From Brachypodium distachyon (taxonomy: Eukaryota > Streptophyta > Magnoliopsida > Poales > Poaceae), in contig NC_016131.3 in assembly GCF_000005505.3 (NCBI RefSeq), forward strand, positions 38,292,855 to 38,356,854: a stretch of 64,000 bases of DNA, read 5' to 3'. Numbering within the stretch: the first letter of the stretch is position 1; the number at the start of each line of letters is the position of its first letter. Below the pieces are notes generated by a model. The model was not told the DNA's origin, did no database searches, and saw nothing but the letters and a program-made list of their open reading frames with translations. The translations under genes and the position numbers were made by a program. This document shows positions 23,190 through 34,086 of the stretch, one piece after another.

Positions 23190-24185
23190 AGAAGGTACGA
23201 TTAAAATGAGGTAAATTATGACTAACTGCACTTGTCTCCAAAGATAGCAACATACAAAGCAATTCACTTGTCTCCAAAGATTACTGTACATAAATTACTT
23301 ATAAGTTCACCATTTTCTTAATTCGTCTTGTGCATTGCCATCAATTTATTCAAGTAAGGTAAATCAAGACAACACTAAACTCATATACGATTTGATTATT
23401 TGTAAGGAATTAACTTTCATTCACTGGATTAGAAACTTACGAACTGAAATTGTAACTGAACCCAAATCTGAATTCCCTTCTGAGTTCAGTTTTGGCAATA
23501 ACAAATATAGTATCCAAAGACAAAACAGAATATATATTTACCATGATACCCCCTGATTTTAGATGCTTCTTCTAGACCACACAAGCATGGTATTAACACA
23601 CAAACAGGGCCAAATATGGAGATTTTGCTTACCATTGATTTAGAGATCTGTTGGTGGAGGAGTTGCTGCCATCGGTCGAATTGAAGTGCCTGAGGTAGGA
23701 ATGGCGCTCCGGGTGCCTTCTCCCTACTGCGGTCCATTCCCATGGATTAGTCGGCGGTGGAGATGATGGTTGTGGGCGGCGGCAGAGAGGGCCAGCGGAG
23801 CAGGAGATTTCGACGGCGGCGGCAACGAAGATGGGGTGCGCTGGCCGTTGGGAGCAGAGGCGGCCAGGGTGCTGCAGCAGGTGGAGGGCAAGCGGAGGCA
23901 GCCGGAGTGTGCTGGCCGCTGGGAGCAGAGGCGGCCGGGGTGTGCTGGCCGCTGGCCGGGGTGCTGCAGCAGGTGGAGGGCGAGCGGAGGCAGCCGCCCT
24001 TTGCCCAGATTGCATGGGGGAGAAAGGGGATGAGAGAAAATCGGGAGCGGCCGCACGGGATCGAGGGAAATCAATTTGCGTCTAGGCGCACGAGACAAGA
24101 ATTGTTCTCTACACAAGAATCGTTTCTTCCTCGTTTTACAATAACTGCAGTGCCACTTAGACTTTTTTCCTAAAAAACGGTGCCA
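23190..24185. other. Non-coding region with a GC-rich block
   Basis: 23190-23640 is AT-rich without recognisable features. 23640-24050 is GC-rich with several Pro/Ala- or Gly-rich overlapping frames built on a loose GCCGGGGTGCTGCAGCAGGTGGAGG repeat. It may be the 5' end of the disrupted PIF/Harbinger unit, but nothing in the sequence proves this. Confidence 0.4.
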
Positions 24186-24189
24186 TGGG

Positions 24190-25191
24190 ACGAGGGCTGG
24201 GACTGCTCTAACGATCTCATCAACAGTTTCCTCCTTCAACCATCTCGCTTCAAAAAAATTCGACCCCGGGACATGCGGCATGGTCGGTGCCTCCCCATCT
24301 TCTGTTTTCAGCACTAACGGTCGATGCTCAGATTTGATATGCATGTTCCGAGTGCACAACTACAGCTCCTGCAAAAATTCCTGCCCAGTCGGCATTATAG
24401 ACACTGCGATCCAAGCGTTCACGAATTCTTCCTCTCCTCCAAGTAAATGGATCTCCTTGGAAGCCCATATCCTCGAGCCCGCGCTCAGCTAGACCATTTC
24501 GGAAGTTTTCCATCATGCTTGTTCTTCTAGGATTTCCACCCTCTTTCTCTGAAGAATATAAGATCTCATTAAAATCACCAATCATCACCCAGGGCATCTG
24601 AACTCTAGCATGCAGATCAGGAATATATCCCAGGTCAGGTGTCTATCCTCCCAGCTTGGTTCTCCATACAATCCTATCAATCGACAATCTGGATCGGTTG
24701 GGCTCTGAACCACCACATCCAGAAAATTGGAGTGAATCGATCGGATCTGGATGTCTATCGATCTCTTCCAAAAGAACAGGAGACCACCGCTAGCTCCATT
24801 GCTCTCATGAATTGCCATCTGTTCCATACCAACTAACTTTTTTGCCTTCGCTTCGTTCAGATGAGTCTCGGACAAGAAGAACCCATCTGGATTCCATTGC
24901 TGCTGCACATCCAGGAGAGCTCGAGTCGCCGGGCGACTAGCCAGGCCCCGGCAATTCCAGCTTACAAGTTTCATAGTGGGGCACGAATAAAACGCACGAA
25001 AGATTATGACAAAGTGCCGGCGACAAACGACCGACGAAACTCAGGAAACGACGCCCAAGTGAACAAGGACTCAAACGCCGAAGAAATCCGGCGCGAGTAA
25101 AAAAAAACCTAGATGGGTTGGTAGCCGTCCGGTGCCGGAGTGGCACCGGCGGGAGGTGGACGCCGGCGCCGGAAGAGAAACAAAAACGCAA
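24190..25191 (-). pseudogene. LINE ORF2 fragment: endonuclease domain only
   Basis: ORF2 begins at 24974 with MKLVSWNCRGL, the usual start of plant L1-type APE endonucleases. SETHLNE follows, then after a frameshift near 24590 the motif IGDFNEIL, then FTWRR … RERLDRSVYNADW and SEH (normally SDH). A second frameshift near 24330 leads into EARWLKEE, and similarity ends near 24190. These residues are the Asn/Glu/Asp/His set that nicks target DNA for priming. The reverse transcriptase is absent, and so is ORF1 apart from possible leader at 24975-25191. The element is dead and is truncated at its 3' side. Confidence 0.8.
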
Positions 25192-25199
25192 GCGTTTGG

Positions 25200-25980
25200 T
25201 TAAAAGTGCAACGATCTAAACAACACCACTGACTTGCCGTTAGCAGCTACCCCGAGGAGTTTTATGTTTAGTTTTCCCCTTTCACTATACATAATCATCA
25301 GGTTCAGCAGTCAGCTTGTTGCAGCAGTTTTAGGCGTCCTTTTCCATCTGCATCAGATTGCCACCACCTCGAGCTCGATTTATCATCTCATATGATTCCC
25401 CTCACACCCAACACATTCTGTTGTGGGCTAGCAAGAGCAGACTTGTGGGCTTTATATGGGCCACAAAGGGTGACACATCGCCTGTCTGTCTACTTGTGCT
25501 AGGCTAGCTACAGCGTTCTTCCCTGAGGAAAAGAAATGGGCTACAGTCGAGAACCAATTGTTGTGTGGAGCTCGGCGAATGTTCGAACACTGCCTGCTCG
25601 AAATTAATGCATCAAGAACCATAAACATTAGAAGTAGGCAGGAACGACTCCACTATTTTAGAGCATCTCTAGAAGGTTTTTTAAAACTAGTAAGAAAATA
25701 AAAAAATATGAAATTTTGGCTCTTCCCCGGCAGGTTTTTCAAACTTGTTTTCTAAAAAAAAATTCCATCTACCAGCTGAAATGCCCGTGCGTTGCAACGG
25801 AACAACAAAATAAAATGATACATTCAAAAACATGTATCAGAATCTCTCTTTGCTCTTCTTTAACGATCACCAAATATCCCTTTAAAAAAGGTTTCTTCTG
25901 AAGCTATTTTTTTTTAAATAATACGATTTTTTTAATCATTTTCAAAAATAATACACGTTTTCCAAAAATTTCAAAAATAA
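25200..25980. other. Intergenic region without recognised genes
   Basis: Mixed sequence with an AT-rich stretch at 25660-25980. ATGCCCGTGCGTTGCAACGG near 25780 is a string I recall from grass transposon ends, but no element could be delimited. The AT-rich part at 25900-25980, with repeated CAAAAATAATAC, may be the left end of the MULE described next. Confidence 0.4.
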
Positions 25981-25983
25981 TAC

Positions 25984-26200
25984 AGCCTCGGCCTCACCCA
26001 GGCCGAATGGACCCAGTCAGCCTGGCCCAAGCCGATTAGGCCCAGTCGGCCTCGGCCAGGCCAACTGGAGGCAGGCTGCTCAGCTCGCGGGGCCCCCACG
26101 AGACAGTCGGCCTGGCCCAGGCCGACTAAAGCCCAGTTCGCTTCGCCCAGGCCGACTGGTGCAGTCGGTTTCGGCCAGGCCGACTGGATGCAGTTTCGGC
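25984..26200. repeat. Cluster of GC-rich palindromes (AGTCGGCCTGG/CCAGGCCGACT)
   Basis: At least five variants of a short palindrome occur here. The clearest, at about 26106-26128, reads AGTCGGCCTGG, one base, CCAGGCCGACT. They lie at the downstream edge of the MULE gene cluster, where subterminal repeats are expected, but a terminal inverted repeat could not be matched at the other side because that end is lost. Confidence 0.7.
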
Positions 26201-26219
26201 TAATTAGGCCCATTTTTTG

Positions 26220-26545
26220 TTTCGGATCCTTGCGGTCTTTTGAACTGAAAGACTCGACAACTTGGATAAAAGTAACACGCCAAATCCGATTGGAAGTAAT
26301 TAGGCTTCGCAGCTAGTTCGTTGCATGATCAACGCATACACGGCCGAGGCCCACTTTTTGTCTCGAATCCTTGCGGTTTTTTGAACTAAAAGACTTGACA
26401 ACTTGGATAAAGAGTAACATACATCGATAATGTGCTGGACAATTTTTGCGTCGATTCTTTGCGGTTTGTTTGAACTGAAAGACTTGACATTTGGATAAAT
26501 TTGGATAAATTAACATACATCGATAATGTGCTGGTTACGGAACCA
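26220..26545. repeat. Degenerate tandem repeat, about 3 units
   Basis: CCTTGCGG…TTTGAACT…AAAGACT…GACAACTTGGATAAA recurs starting near 26226, 26358 and 26455, and the last two units share ACATACATCGATAATGTGCTGG. The spacing is uneven (about 130 and 97 bp). It lies just downstream of the GRF gene stop. Confidence 0.7.
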
Positions 26546-26606
26546 AGGCACGACTAAATTAACATACACATAATTAAAGATAGCAAATACATTTGAAACA
26601 CAAGCA

Positions 26607-27267
26607 CTACTGAGTCCACTTAGGCCATTTTCCGCTCGTATCGCCACGTTCTTCTGCTGCCTTTGCCACGGCGGCCATTTCTCTTTGCCTCTCCCTTTCT
26701 GCCTCACGAGCATCCTTGCGCCTTCGTTCCTCCTCTTGCATCTCAAGCGCTTTCTCCCTGTTTTTCCTTAGTGCTTCGTCAATCCAACGACGTTGTTCCT
26801 CCCTATGCTCTTTCAGCTCTCTCTCTTGCTCCTCTTTCTCCTGGGCTGCAGCTTTCCGCACGCTCCTCGGGTGGAAACGCTGCCATGCATTTCGGGACCT
26901 TGTTTTGATCTCTTCCACCGCCCAATCCAGCATCTCCGTGTCAATCCAACGATACCACATGCATAAGGACGGAGGAGACTACAAAAAAGACTACTGTTAC
27001 AAATCTAATATGACACAGAAAACATGTTTTAGAACACCTAAATGTGCTTACCGGAGGCTTGTCGTACGGCGAAACCGGGACAAGTGGTTCATACTCATAG
27101 TTCGCGCACATGCAAAACCTCATGCCCAGCTTATCTGAAAAATCTGTCACCTCCTTCACCTTGCATAGATTGCCGCACCAACACTTGAGATGTTCCACCC
27201 CCCGAGGCAACATCGCATCTTTCATCCTCCTCGGCCTCTCGCCCTGGTCGGTGCAAGGCAAACTCAT
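26607..27267 (-). CDS. MULE-borne GRF zinc-finger / coiled-coil protein (2 exons)
   Basis: Exon 1 (27267-27052) and exon 2 (26978-26607) join in frame across a GT…AG intron to give 195 residues. Residues 29-54 carry cysteines (CWCGNLC … CMC) spaced like a GRF-type zinc finger, which binds single-stranded nucleic acid in other proteins. WYRWIDTEM follows, and residues about 95-185 are a highly charged Glu/Arg coiled coil. No membrane or signal segment is seen. The frame is intact, unlike most genes here. It is divergent from the small gene at 27461 and shares 193 bp of upstream DNA with it. Its role in the transposon is unknown; I did not find a named family beyond the GRF-like finger. Confidence 0.65.
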
Positions 27268-27460
27268 TGGGGGACACTGGAATATTGGAAAAAATAGTAG
27301 TGGGAAGGATGCTTGGATGACTACCGGAGATGAGGTATTTATAGGCTCTCAAACTCATTCTCCCACCACCCGCCACCGTTTCCCGTCTATTTGTATCTTC
27401 TGTAACTATAAAAGACCGTCCATGGTATTGAAGTGTAGTCTCACCATTTCGTCTGGGAAT
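27268..27460. promoter_or_regulatory. Shared divergent promoter region of two MULE genes
   Basis: The 193 bp separate the starts of the GRF gene (minus) and the lysine/serine-tailed gene (plus). GGTATTTATAGGC near 27335 is a plausible TATA box for the plus-strand gene, ~125 bp before its ATG. No clear TATA was seen for the minus gene. Confidence 0.45.
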
Positions 27461-28021
27461 ATGTCGTCCGGCTTCCCAGATGATCGTAGATTTTGGTCAG
27501 GTATGTCCCGTGAGCTATTGTGGTTAGCCGGTGATTTCAAGGTAGATAATAGGATAGTTCCATGGGACGAACTCATTAGTAGTGACACCCTACTAACTGA
27601 GTTGGGCCACCAATTATATAGGTGCAATTTCCCATTGAGGACTTCTACAGAGATACGACAAGAACTGTTAAGGTTGCACGAAAGGTGGAAGAAGCACATT
27701 GAAGGTAAGAGTGAGTCATACCTACAATGGGCTAGAAAACATCCATTGTTATGGGTTGAAGAGGAGGAATCCGATGAAGATATCTTCATGCCAAGCAAAA
27801 CGGGTAAGAGTTCTTCATCGTCCAAGGGGAAGAGTACTGCACCGTCGAAGCGAAAGAGCACATCATCGTCCAAGGGGAAGAGTACATCATCGTCCGATGA
27901 AGATATCTTCATGCCAAGCAAAACGGGTAAGAGTTCTTCATCGTCCAAGGGGAAGAGTACTGCACCGTCGAAGGGAAAGAGCACATCATCGTCTAAGGGC
28001 AAGAGCACTTCATCTTTGTAG
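27461..28021 (+). CDS. MULE accessory protein with Lys/Ser-rich repeat tail, unknown function
   Basis: 186 residues in one open frame. The ATG at 27461 was chosen because the frame upstream overlaps the GRF gene on the other strand. Residues 1-100 look like a folded, mostly helical domain with aromatic landmarks (RRFWSGMSRELLWLAG, VPWDELIS, LQWARKHPLLW). The tail holds a 41-residue unit (DEDIFMPSKTGKSS…), duplicated in frame with a period of exactly 123 bp at 27773 and 27896, and ends in KGKSTSS repeats. The basic Ser-rich tail could bind nucleic acid. The fold is not one I recognise. Position between GRF and PMD genes suggests it belongs to the element. Confidence 0.6.
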   Translation: MSSGFPDDRRFWSGMSRELLWLAGDFKVDNRIVPWDELISSDTLLTELGHQLYRCNFPLRTSTEIRQELLRLHERWKKHIEGKSESYLQWARKHPLLWVEEEESDEDIFMPSKTGKSSSSSKGKSTAPSKRKSTSSSKGKSTSSSDEDIFMPSKTGKSSSSSKGKSTAPSKGKSTSSSKGKSTSSL

Positions 28022-28144
28022 TGCTAGAGTTAGGTTATCTTATTTTAAGTTGTCGGTTTTAATTTCAGTCTTTCTATTGCATATGTATTTTAGTCCTGCC
28101 GTTTTTTATTTGCAAATGTAACTTGAATAAGAATGCGAAAAATA

Positions 28145-28222
28145 GTAACATGTCTCTCTCATACATAGGTAGAAATATGTCTCATACATAGGTAGAAATA
28201 TGTCTCATACATAGGTCCTACA
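28145..28222. repeat. Short tandem repeat, ~23 bp x 3
   Basis: ATGTCTC(TC)ATACATAGGTAGAAAT is repeated three times between the converging 3' ends of the small accessory gene and the PMD gene. Confidence 0.75.
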
Positions 28223-28230
28223 TGCAAATA

Positions 28231-31034
28231 TCAGGCACGGTGTCTGGGACGGCGTTCCGTGGGTGCCTGTGGCATGGTCCAGCCATACCTATGAGGTGGC
28301 ACAACGTTGCGCGGAGGAATCACGGACCCATCCTCACGATACTGTGTATCCTCCTGTGTGGGATCTGGTGGCGGAGTATTGAACATCCAGCTGTGTTGGA
28401 CATAATAGTCCTCTCCTTGAGCGTGATCCTGGTCACTACCCCACGAGGGTTCGGACAACGACGACTGATACCCGTAGGCTCCTGCATGTCAGAAAGTACT
28501 TAGCATTAGAATTGTGTAGCAGTCATGGTCATGAACACAATACATAGAAATATACATACCCTGTGGCTGGGTCTGTGGACCAAACTCAAAGTTCATCCTG
28601 GGACTCTGCTGGTGCTGCCACACCGAACCTCCAGCCTCAAAAGAGGGGGGTTGCTGGTGCCAATAGTTGAAAGAAGACTACGGCTGGTGCCACGACGAAC
28701 CTCCAGCCTGCTCAGGAGGTGGTGGCCTGGGCGTCGACTGCTCTAGTAGACGTGGACGCGGGTGGTGTCGGAGGTGCGGTGCTTCCTGCTGACGCGGCAG
28801 CTGCTGGTGCGTGGAGGGACGAGGGGGCCGTACGGATGCCTGGTGGTGAACGACGTCCGAAGTGCGGGTGCACGTGATAGCCGCGTAAACAGAGCGTAGC
28901 TTCTCCTCCATTAGTCTAAGCCAGGACTGGTGCGGCTCTCGTGGTAGTAGAAGTGGACCGGTCGAAAGCGAACGTCCATACGCAGCGAACTCGGCCTGTA
29001 AATCCCGTGTCAACTAAGCCTGCAATTGGCACGAAGAGTATTATATATATATGGTAAAGTACGTAACAAACACATGCATTATGCGAAGAGAAAATACTTA
29101 CCGCGTGCTGTCTAGAGCCTGAAGTAGACTGGCTAGGGTACATATCTTGCAAACTCGGCTCGGCTATCTCCTGGGGGTGAGAGTGCTGAATGATGCTCAA
29201 TCGGGTAGCTGTCATGTACCTCTGCAAATAGCCGTTGAATAGATCGAGATCAAAGGCCTCCAATGGCCAAACCCGTGTCGTCGCAGTCTCCCACTCTGTG
29301 ACGTACGACTGAACCCTCTGCAGCCACTGAGTCTGGGTCCTAGTACTTCCCTTCCTGGTAAACCTGAGATCGCAATAGAAAGTTGAACAATTAAATTATG
29401 GACAATTCTGGACGACAATCATAAATTGTAGAACTGCACATACCTGTGGACGATCTGTGGAAGTGGATCCTCCGTCGGTGGAGGAACGACCAACTGGCGT
29501 GCCCCAAACTGCCTCATGACCCTCTGCTGAGCCATCTCCTCCACGCTAACATCAAAGATGATCTTTGATTTTGTCATCCAATAAGCGTAATCTCTCGTGC
29601 AGACCATGGACATCCCGCCAGGGTATCTATCATCGATGACGTCCTGTGTGTACGGCTCCCAGACAACCGCCTCAGAGTGCAACACGTCGAACTGCTCGTT
29701 GAATGATGGGTAGCAATTCCTGACCTGATCGTGTGCAAAGCGTCTCTGTAAAAAAGAAGAAGTTAGCTTCATTCATGGTTTATGTAAACTAATGTATAAA
29801 TTTCACATTCGACATACCTTGTTACGTGTCCAAATTGTCGCGAAAGTAGGCAGGTCGATGTGTTCTAAGTCAAACAACTCCTGCTCAGGGTTAGGGTGAT
29901 CACCCGTAACGTCTGGTCGGCCGATAGAAAACCTCTCCCACGACCAGAGCTGCAACAATAAAGGACATCCAAGCAGGGCTGACTTGGGCGACGCAAGCTG
30001 GCAAGCGTTGCACATACCTCGGTATGTAGCCGCTAAGACAGTCGAACCCCAACTACTCTGTGTGATGTCGTCACCACAAGTTGCATTCGCGATCTCCACT
30101 GCAATAGGGATGTAGCGTGCGCTAATGGTGGTGACGTGGTTCTCGGTGAACATCACCTTCCCGAGAAGCCACATTATATATGCCTCAAGGCTCCGAGTGA
30201 TCTGAGGCTCAGTCATTTGGGTCTCTGGATACCCAAACTTCTGAATCTGCATGCAACAAAAACCAAGTGTTAGTAAATCCATGCAAGTATATGCGGTATG
30301 CTCTTAGATATATTAACTTAAAACACATCGATCTAACCTGGTAATTGAGCAACCAATCTAGCTTAGGTCCGTGAGCCTCCGAGGTGAGTGGCCCAGCTCC
30401 GGCAAGAATACCTTGAAAACGTAGGGCACAAATTAACACATAGTTTCACATAGAGTAGAAATTAAAACATAGGACACAAATTAACACATACTTTAAAAAT
30501 GTAGTGCCATACCCTCCTGCCAATCGGCTGGTGCCTGCAACGGTCCTATGGGATCACCCACCAATGGTAGTCCTAGCAGCATGGACACATCCTGGAGAGT
30601 AGGAGCCATCTCTCCCCAGCGAAAGTGAAACGTGTGTGTCTCGGGCCTCCATCTATCCACTAAGCAGCTCAGCAGCGAGTGGTCAATTTGTAGCCGTGTA
30701 GAGTTGAAGCCTCGACGCTCGCCCTCTACCATTTCCGCACGAGTTGCCTCAACAAGTCGTGCGAAAGGTAAAAGGCCAGCCCACTTCAAACTGCATAAAT
30801 AAAATGGACAGTGCAAGGGATGAATAAATAAAATGAACATGCAAGGGATTAATAAATAAAATGGACATATAAGGGATGAATGAATAAATACCGCTGAATC
30901 CAGGCAGGATGTATCATCCAATTTTCCTTAGGAGTGCGCGTGACAAGGGGCTCGACACTCCCAGGATGCGCCACCAATCGAGCAGCCTGATGCTTACTCT
31001 CAATCTCCAGAGATAGCAATGATACTCTCTCCAT
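28231..31034 (-). pseudogene. Plant mobile domain (PMD) gene, 8 exons, two nonsense codons
   Basis: GT…AG exons fitted by eye: 31034-30892, 30790-30513, 30411-30338, 30246-29818, 29745-29444, 29363-29102, 29019-28560, 28481-28231. They join to 733 codons without a frameshift. Exon 2 has the PMD signature (LLSCLVDRWRPETHTFHF then GEMAPTLQDVSMLLGLPL), exon 4 has LLLQLWSWERF and exon 5 has RQFGARQ. The C-terminal third is Pro/Gln-rich and disordered-looking. In-frame TAGs are at 29014-29016 (codon 498) and 28678-28680 (codon 610), both plausible CAG-to-TAG changes, leaving the PMD core readable. PMD proteins (MAIN/MAIL1 relatives) act in silencing and development, and many copies ride on MULEs and gypsy elements. 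Confidence 0.8.
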
Positions 31035-31079
31035 TTTATACCTGCAACATTTATAAACATAGTTAGACGTACAATACAA

Positions 31080-31365
31080 AGTTAAGCATAGTTAAACCGA
31101 GAGTACATATTAAAACACAGTTGAACAAAGCGTACAAATGAACACATAATTTCACACAGAGTACAAATTAAAACATAGGGCACAAATTAACACATAGTTT
31201 CACAAAATACAAAATAAAACTTAGTTCCACATAGAGTATAAATTAACACATAGTTTCACATATAGTACAAATTAAAACATAGTCCACATAGAGTACAAAT
31301 TATAACATAGTTCTACATAGAGTACAAATTAACACATAGTTTCACATAGAGTACATGTTAAAGCC
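31080..31365. repeat. AT-rich degenerate repeat between transposase and PMD genes
   Basis: About ten imperfect copies of a ~27-30 bp unit (ACATAGTTTCACATAGAGTACAAATTAA) fill the space between the transposase stop and the PMD start. Two more copies sit at 30435-30490 inside the PMD intron 2, so the unit spread within the element. Confidence 0.8.
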
Positions 31366-31370
31366 ATAGT

Positions 31371-34073
31371 CTAGTTTCTTTCTCTCCCTCGTCGTCCACG
31401 TCTCCCTCTTCCACGGGCAGTAGCTCCACCAGTACCGAAAGTTGGACAATAAGTGTCCCTATGGCCAAAATGGTTGCATAGAAAACATTGTCGTGACAGA
31501 CCTCCGGCTTCAGATTCATCCATATCATTTTGGATCCATATCATTTCGGATGCGCCTGGACGGGCGTCTGCCTATGCCTGTCCGCAGTAGCCCGGGGTCA
31601 GGGATGTACCGCCTTTCACCAAGGGTTACCTTGTTGAAATTGCCCATTGCACGAAACCCTAGCATCTCACCCGTCCATGTGCTAAGCACAGACTCTTTCA
31701 GGTAATAGGAAGACTCAAATGAGATTGCGTCCATCCCTAGCTGCCTGCAAGCAGCAAGTACATGTGAGCAAGGAAGGTGAAGCAACTTTGGTTTGTTGCA
31801 GGTGCACTCACACGTTGGCCACGCTTCATTTCCAATCTTCACCTCCTGTGTCCTCAATTCATTTCCAATGCCGAACTTGTCTGTTGGCAAGCGCACCTCA
31901 AACTTGTGTTCTTGATTACCGATGGCGACGACAGTATGAGACCTAGCTTTTTCCATCTTCTCATCCATGTACTTCATAATCTTTTCACAGTACGGTGTAT
32001 TTGGGTTGTTCATGATATGCATTTCAGCTCTCTGGCGTCTATCTCTGAAATACTTCACCGTGCCATGGAAAATACCCTCGACAATGGCTATAAGTGGTAA
32101 AGCCCTATTTTCTCTTAGGACAAAGTTGTATGTTTCTGCCAGGTTAGTAGTCATGACGCCGTACCTAGCGCCATGTGTGTCGTGCAGCAAAGACCACCGC
32201 TCCAGAGGCTCGTGCTCTATCCACTGCTGAAAGTTTTTAATCTGCTTCCCAACCCTTCTCCTAGTGCCAGGTGGGTCAAACCCTGGCAAGTCACAAAGCC
32301 CAACAGGTTCTTCCTCAGATGGTCCTGTTCCAACTGCTATCTGTGCAGCCACTGTTGCTACATGTGCTGCTACCGCTGCGTTTCGTGCCGTTGTCCTCTC
32401 TTTAACATGTTTCTTCGTGAACTCATCAACATAATCACGTATCCTAGTGTGCTTCCATCGTTGGTTCTGTTTGCAGAGTTTCTTGAATAGATTCATAAGT
32501 GACTTGTTCCTGAACTGCGAGAAGAAGTTGGCCCCCAAATGCCGCATGCACCAACGACTCTGCATATCCTGCCATGGAGTCTGTTCATCTGGCCCAGGGT
32601 TTGTTAGTGTCCTTATCGCACTGAGTATGCCTGCATGTTTGTCATGAAGGATGCACACATTCGGCTTATCATGCACAACTGCTCTCTTGAGCTGCCTGAA
32701 AAACCATAACCAACTTTCATTGTTCTCACTCTCCACGAAAGCAAATGCGAGCGGAACGATTTGATTGTTGCCGTCTTGACCAATGGCGGTCAAGATCTGC
32801 CCCCTGTATTTGCCAGTGAGAAAAGTGCCATCTACGCATATCACCGTTCGACAATGATGGAAAGCTTGGACGCATACACCGAAAGTGAAGAACAGTCGTT
32901 GCAGCACCCTCACAGTTGGATACTCTGGGTGCAGGAAGTGTTGGATGTTGACATAGGTGCCTGGATTACGGGCTTGCAGTGTATGGAGGAGGCGGACAAC
33001 AGAGTCGTACGAGTTAAAAAACGAACCAAATCTTTCCTCAAGAGCCCTCTGCTTAGCCCTCCAAGCCTTGCCATATGAAATGTTGTACTTAAACCTTACC
33101 CTGACCTTATGCATGATGGCCTTCACTTTCATTGCTTTGCTCTCCACTATCTCCGTGTAAAGCAACCGAGCAAGAAACGTCGATGAGAGTGTGTGCAACA
33201 CCAAGTCACTCACAACCCAATCTGTGTCATACTTAGGAACATAGCCATGCACCCTCCCGGGACAATCTTGTTCGCACACCATTGTCAGATATTTTTTGAA
33301 GAGACTGTTGTTTTGAAAACCCTTTGCGTGGACATTGCCCAAGCAATTATGACATCCTGCAGATGTTTCTTGTCAGGAAATCTGGCACCCTTCGCAATGT
33401 TGTTCAGGTGATATTGCCATTCAGAGTCGTGCCCATCGTTCACGGTCATAGCTGAAGAGAAGTCCTGATTCCATGATGTAGGAATTGGCACCTCCTCTTC
33501 GTCCGACTCATGAGATTCATCGTCATAAGAACTACGACCATCTGTATCTTCATCCTCCATCTGGTCCCGCAAGTGACCATATTCTTCGTCCGCATCTGCC
33601 TTGCCAGTGTACTCATCCTCTCCTACTGCCCCGGAGCCCTGGCCTGATTCATAACCACCACCTCCAGCATTCGACACAGAGTATGCATTGGACAAGTCAT
33701 GACTTGATTCGCCCTCGCCTTCAGCTGGATTGGTCTCATGAGCGACAACCTGGATTAAGACGACAGGTGTAGTTCCCCTTTTCTCGCAACTTTCTAACCA
33801 GCGCACCCACTTTGATGTCCGGTCTATCGGCCTCAAAACTCAGAAAATATTTAAACTTGACTTGCTCCACAATGCTTGCACAAGGACGGGGTATGTTTCA
33901 GGATTGAGCGCTAACCATCCTACCAACCATTCCTGCAACTCACTAAACGTTCATGTTGGAGGGGCCATTAGATCCAACTCCACATACTTAAACTGACTCA
34001 GATCAGTTCCGTGCTCAGTTGTTAAGACAGTACCGGAACCGTAGTAAAAAACAAACTTCACTACACCGAACAT
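31371..34073 (-). pseudogene. MULE (MURA-like) transposase with SWIM and zinc knuckle, broken
   Basis: Reading from ATG 34073: N-terminal domain (FYYGSGTVLTTEHG … LQEWLVGWL), acidic linker, then the FAR1-like/MuDR segment, the MULE core with CVDGTFLTGKYRG (first Asp), CILHDKHAG (second Asp) and NLAETYN (Glu), SWIM finger CECTC … LPCSHV, and a knuckle CFLCNHFGHRDTYC in the last ~50 codons, then a basic RGR tail. Breaks: TGA at 33951-33953, a TGA near 33838 (or an unrecognised intron), loss of one A in an A run near 33293, and a 16-bp imperfect duplication at ~31526-31557 that shifts frame just before the knuckle. Between the last two breaks ~600 codons including all catalytic residues remain open. 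The enzyme would cut and join MULE ends in the nucleus. Confidence 0.85.
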
Positions 34074-34086
34074 CTCTGATGCCTAA

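Noticed and set aside
23629..24359. Pro/Ala- and Gly-rich ORFs on both strands
   Set aside because: Composition follows a GC-rich imperfect repeat and no domain or splice pattern supports coding.
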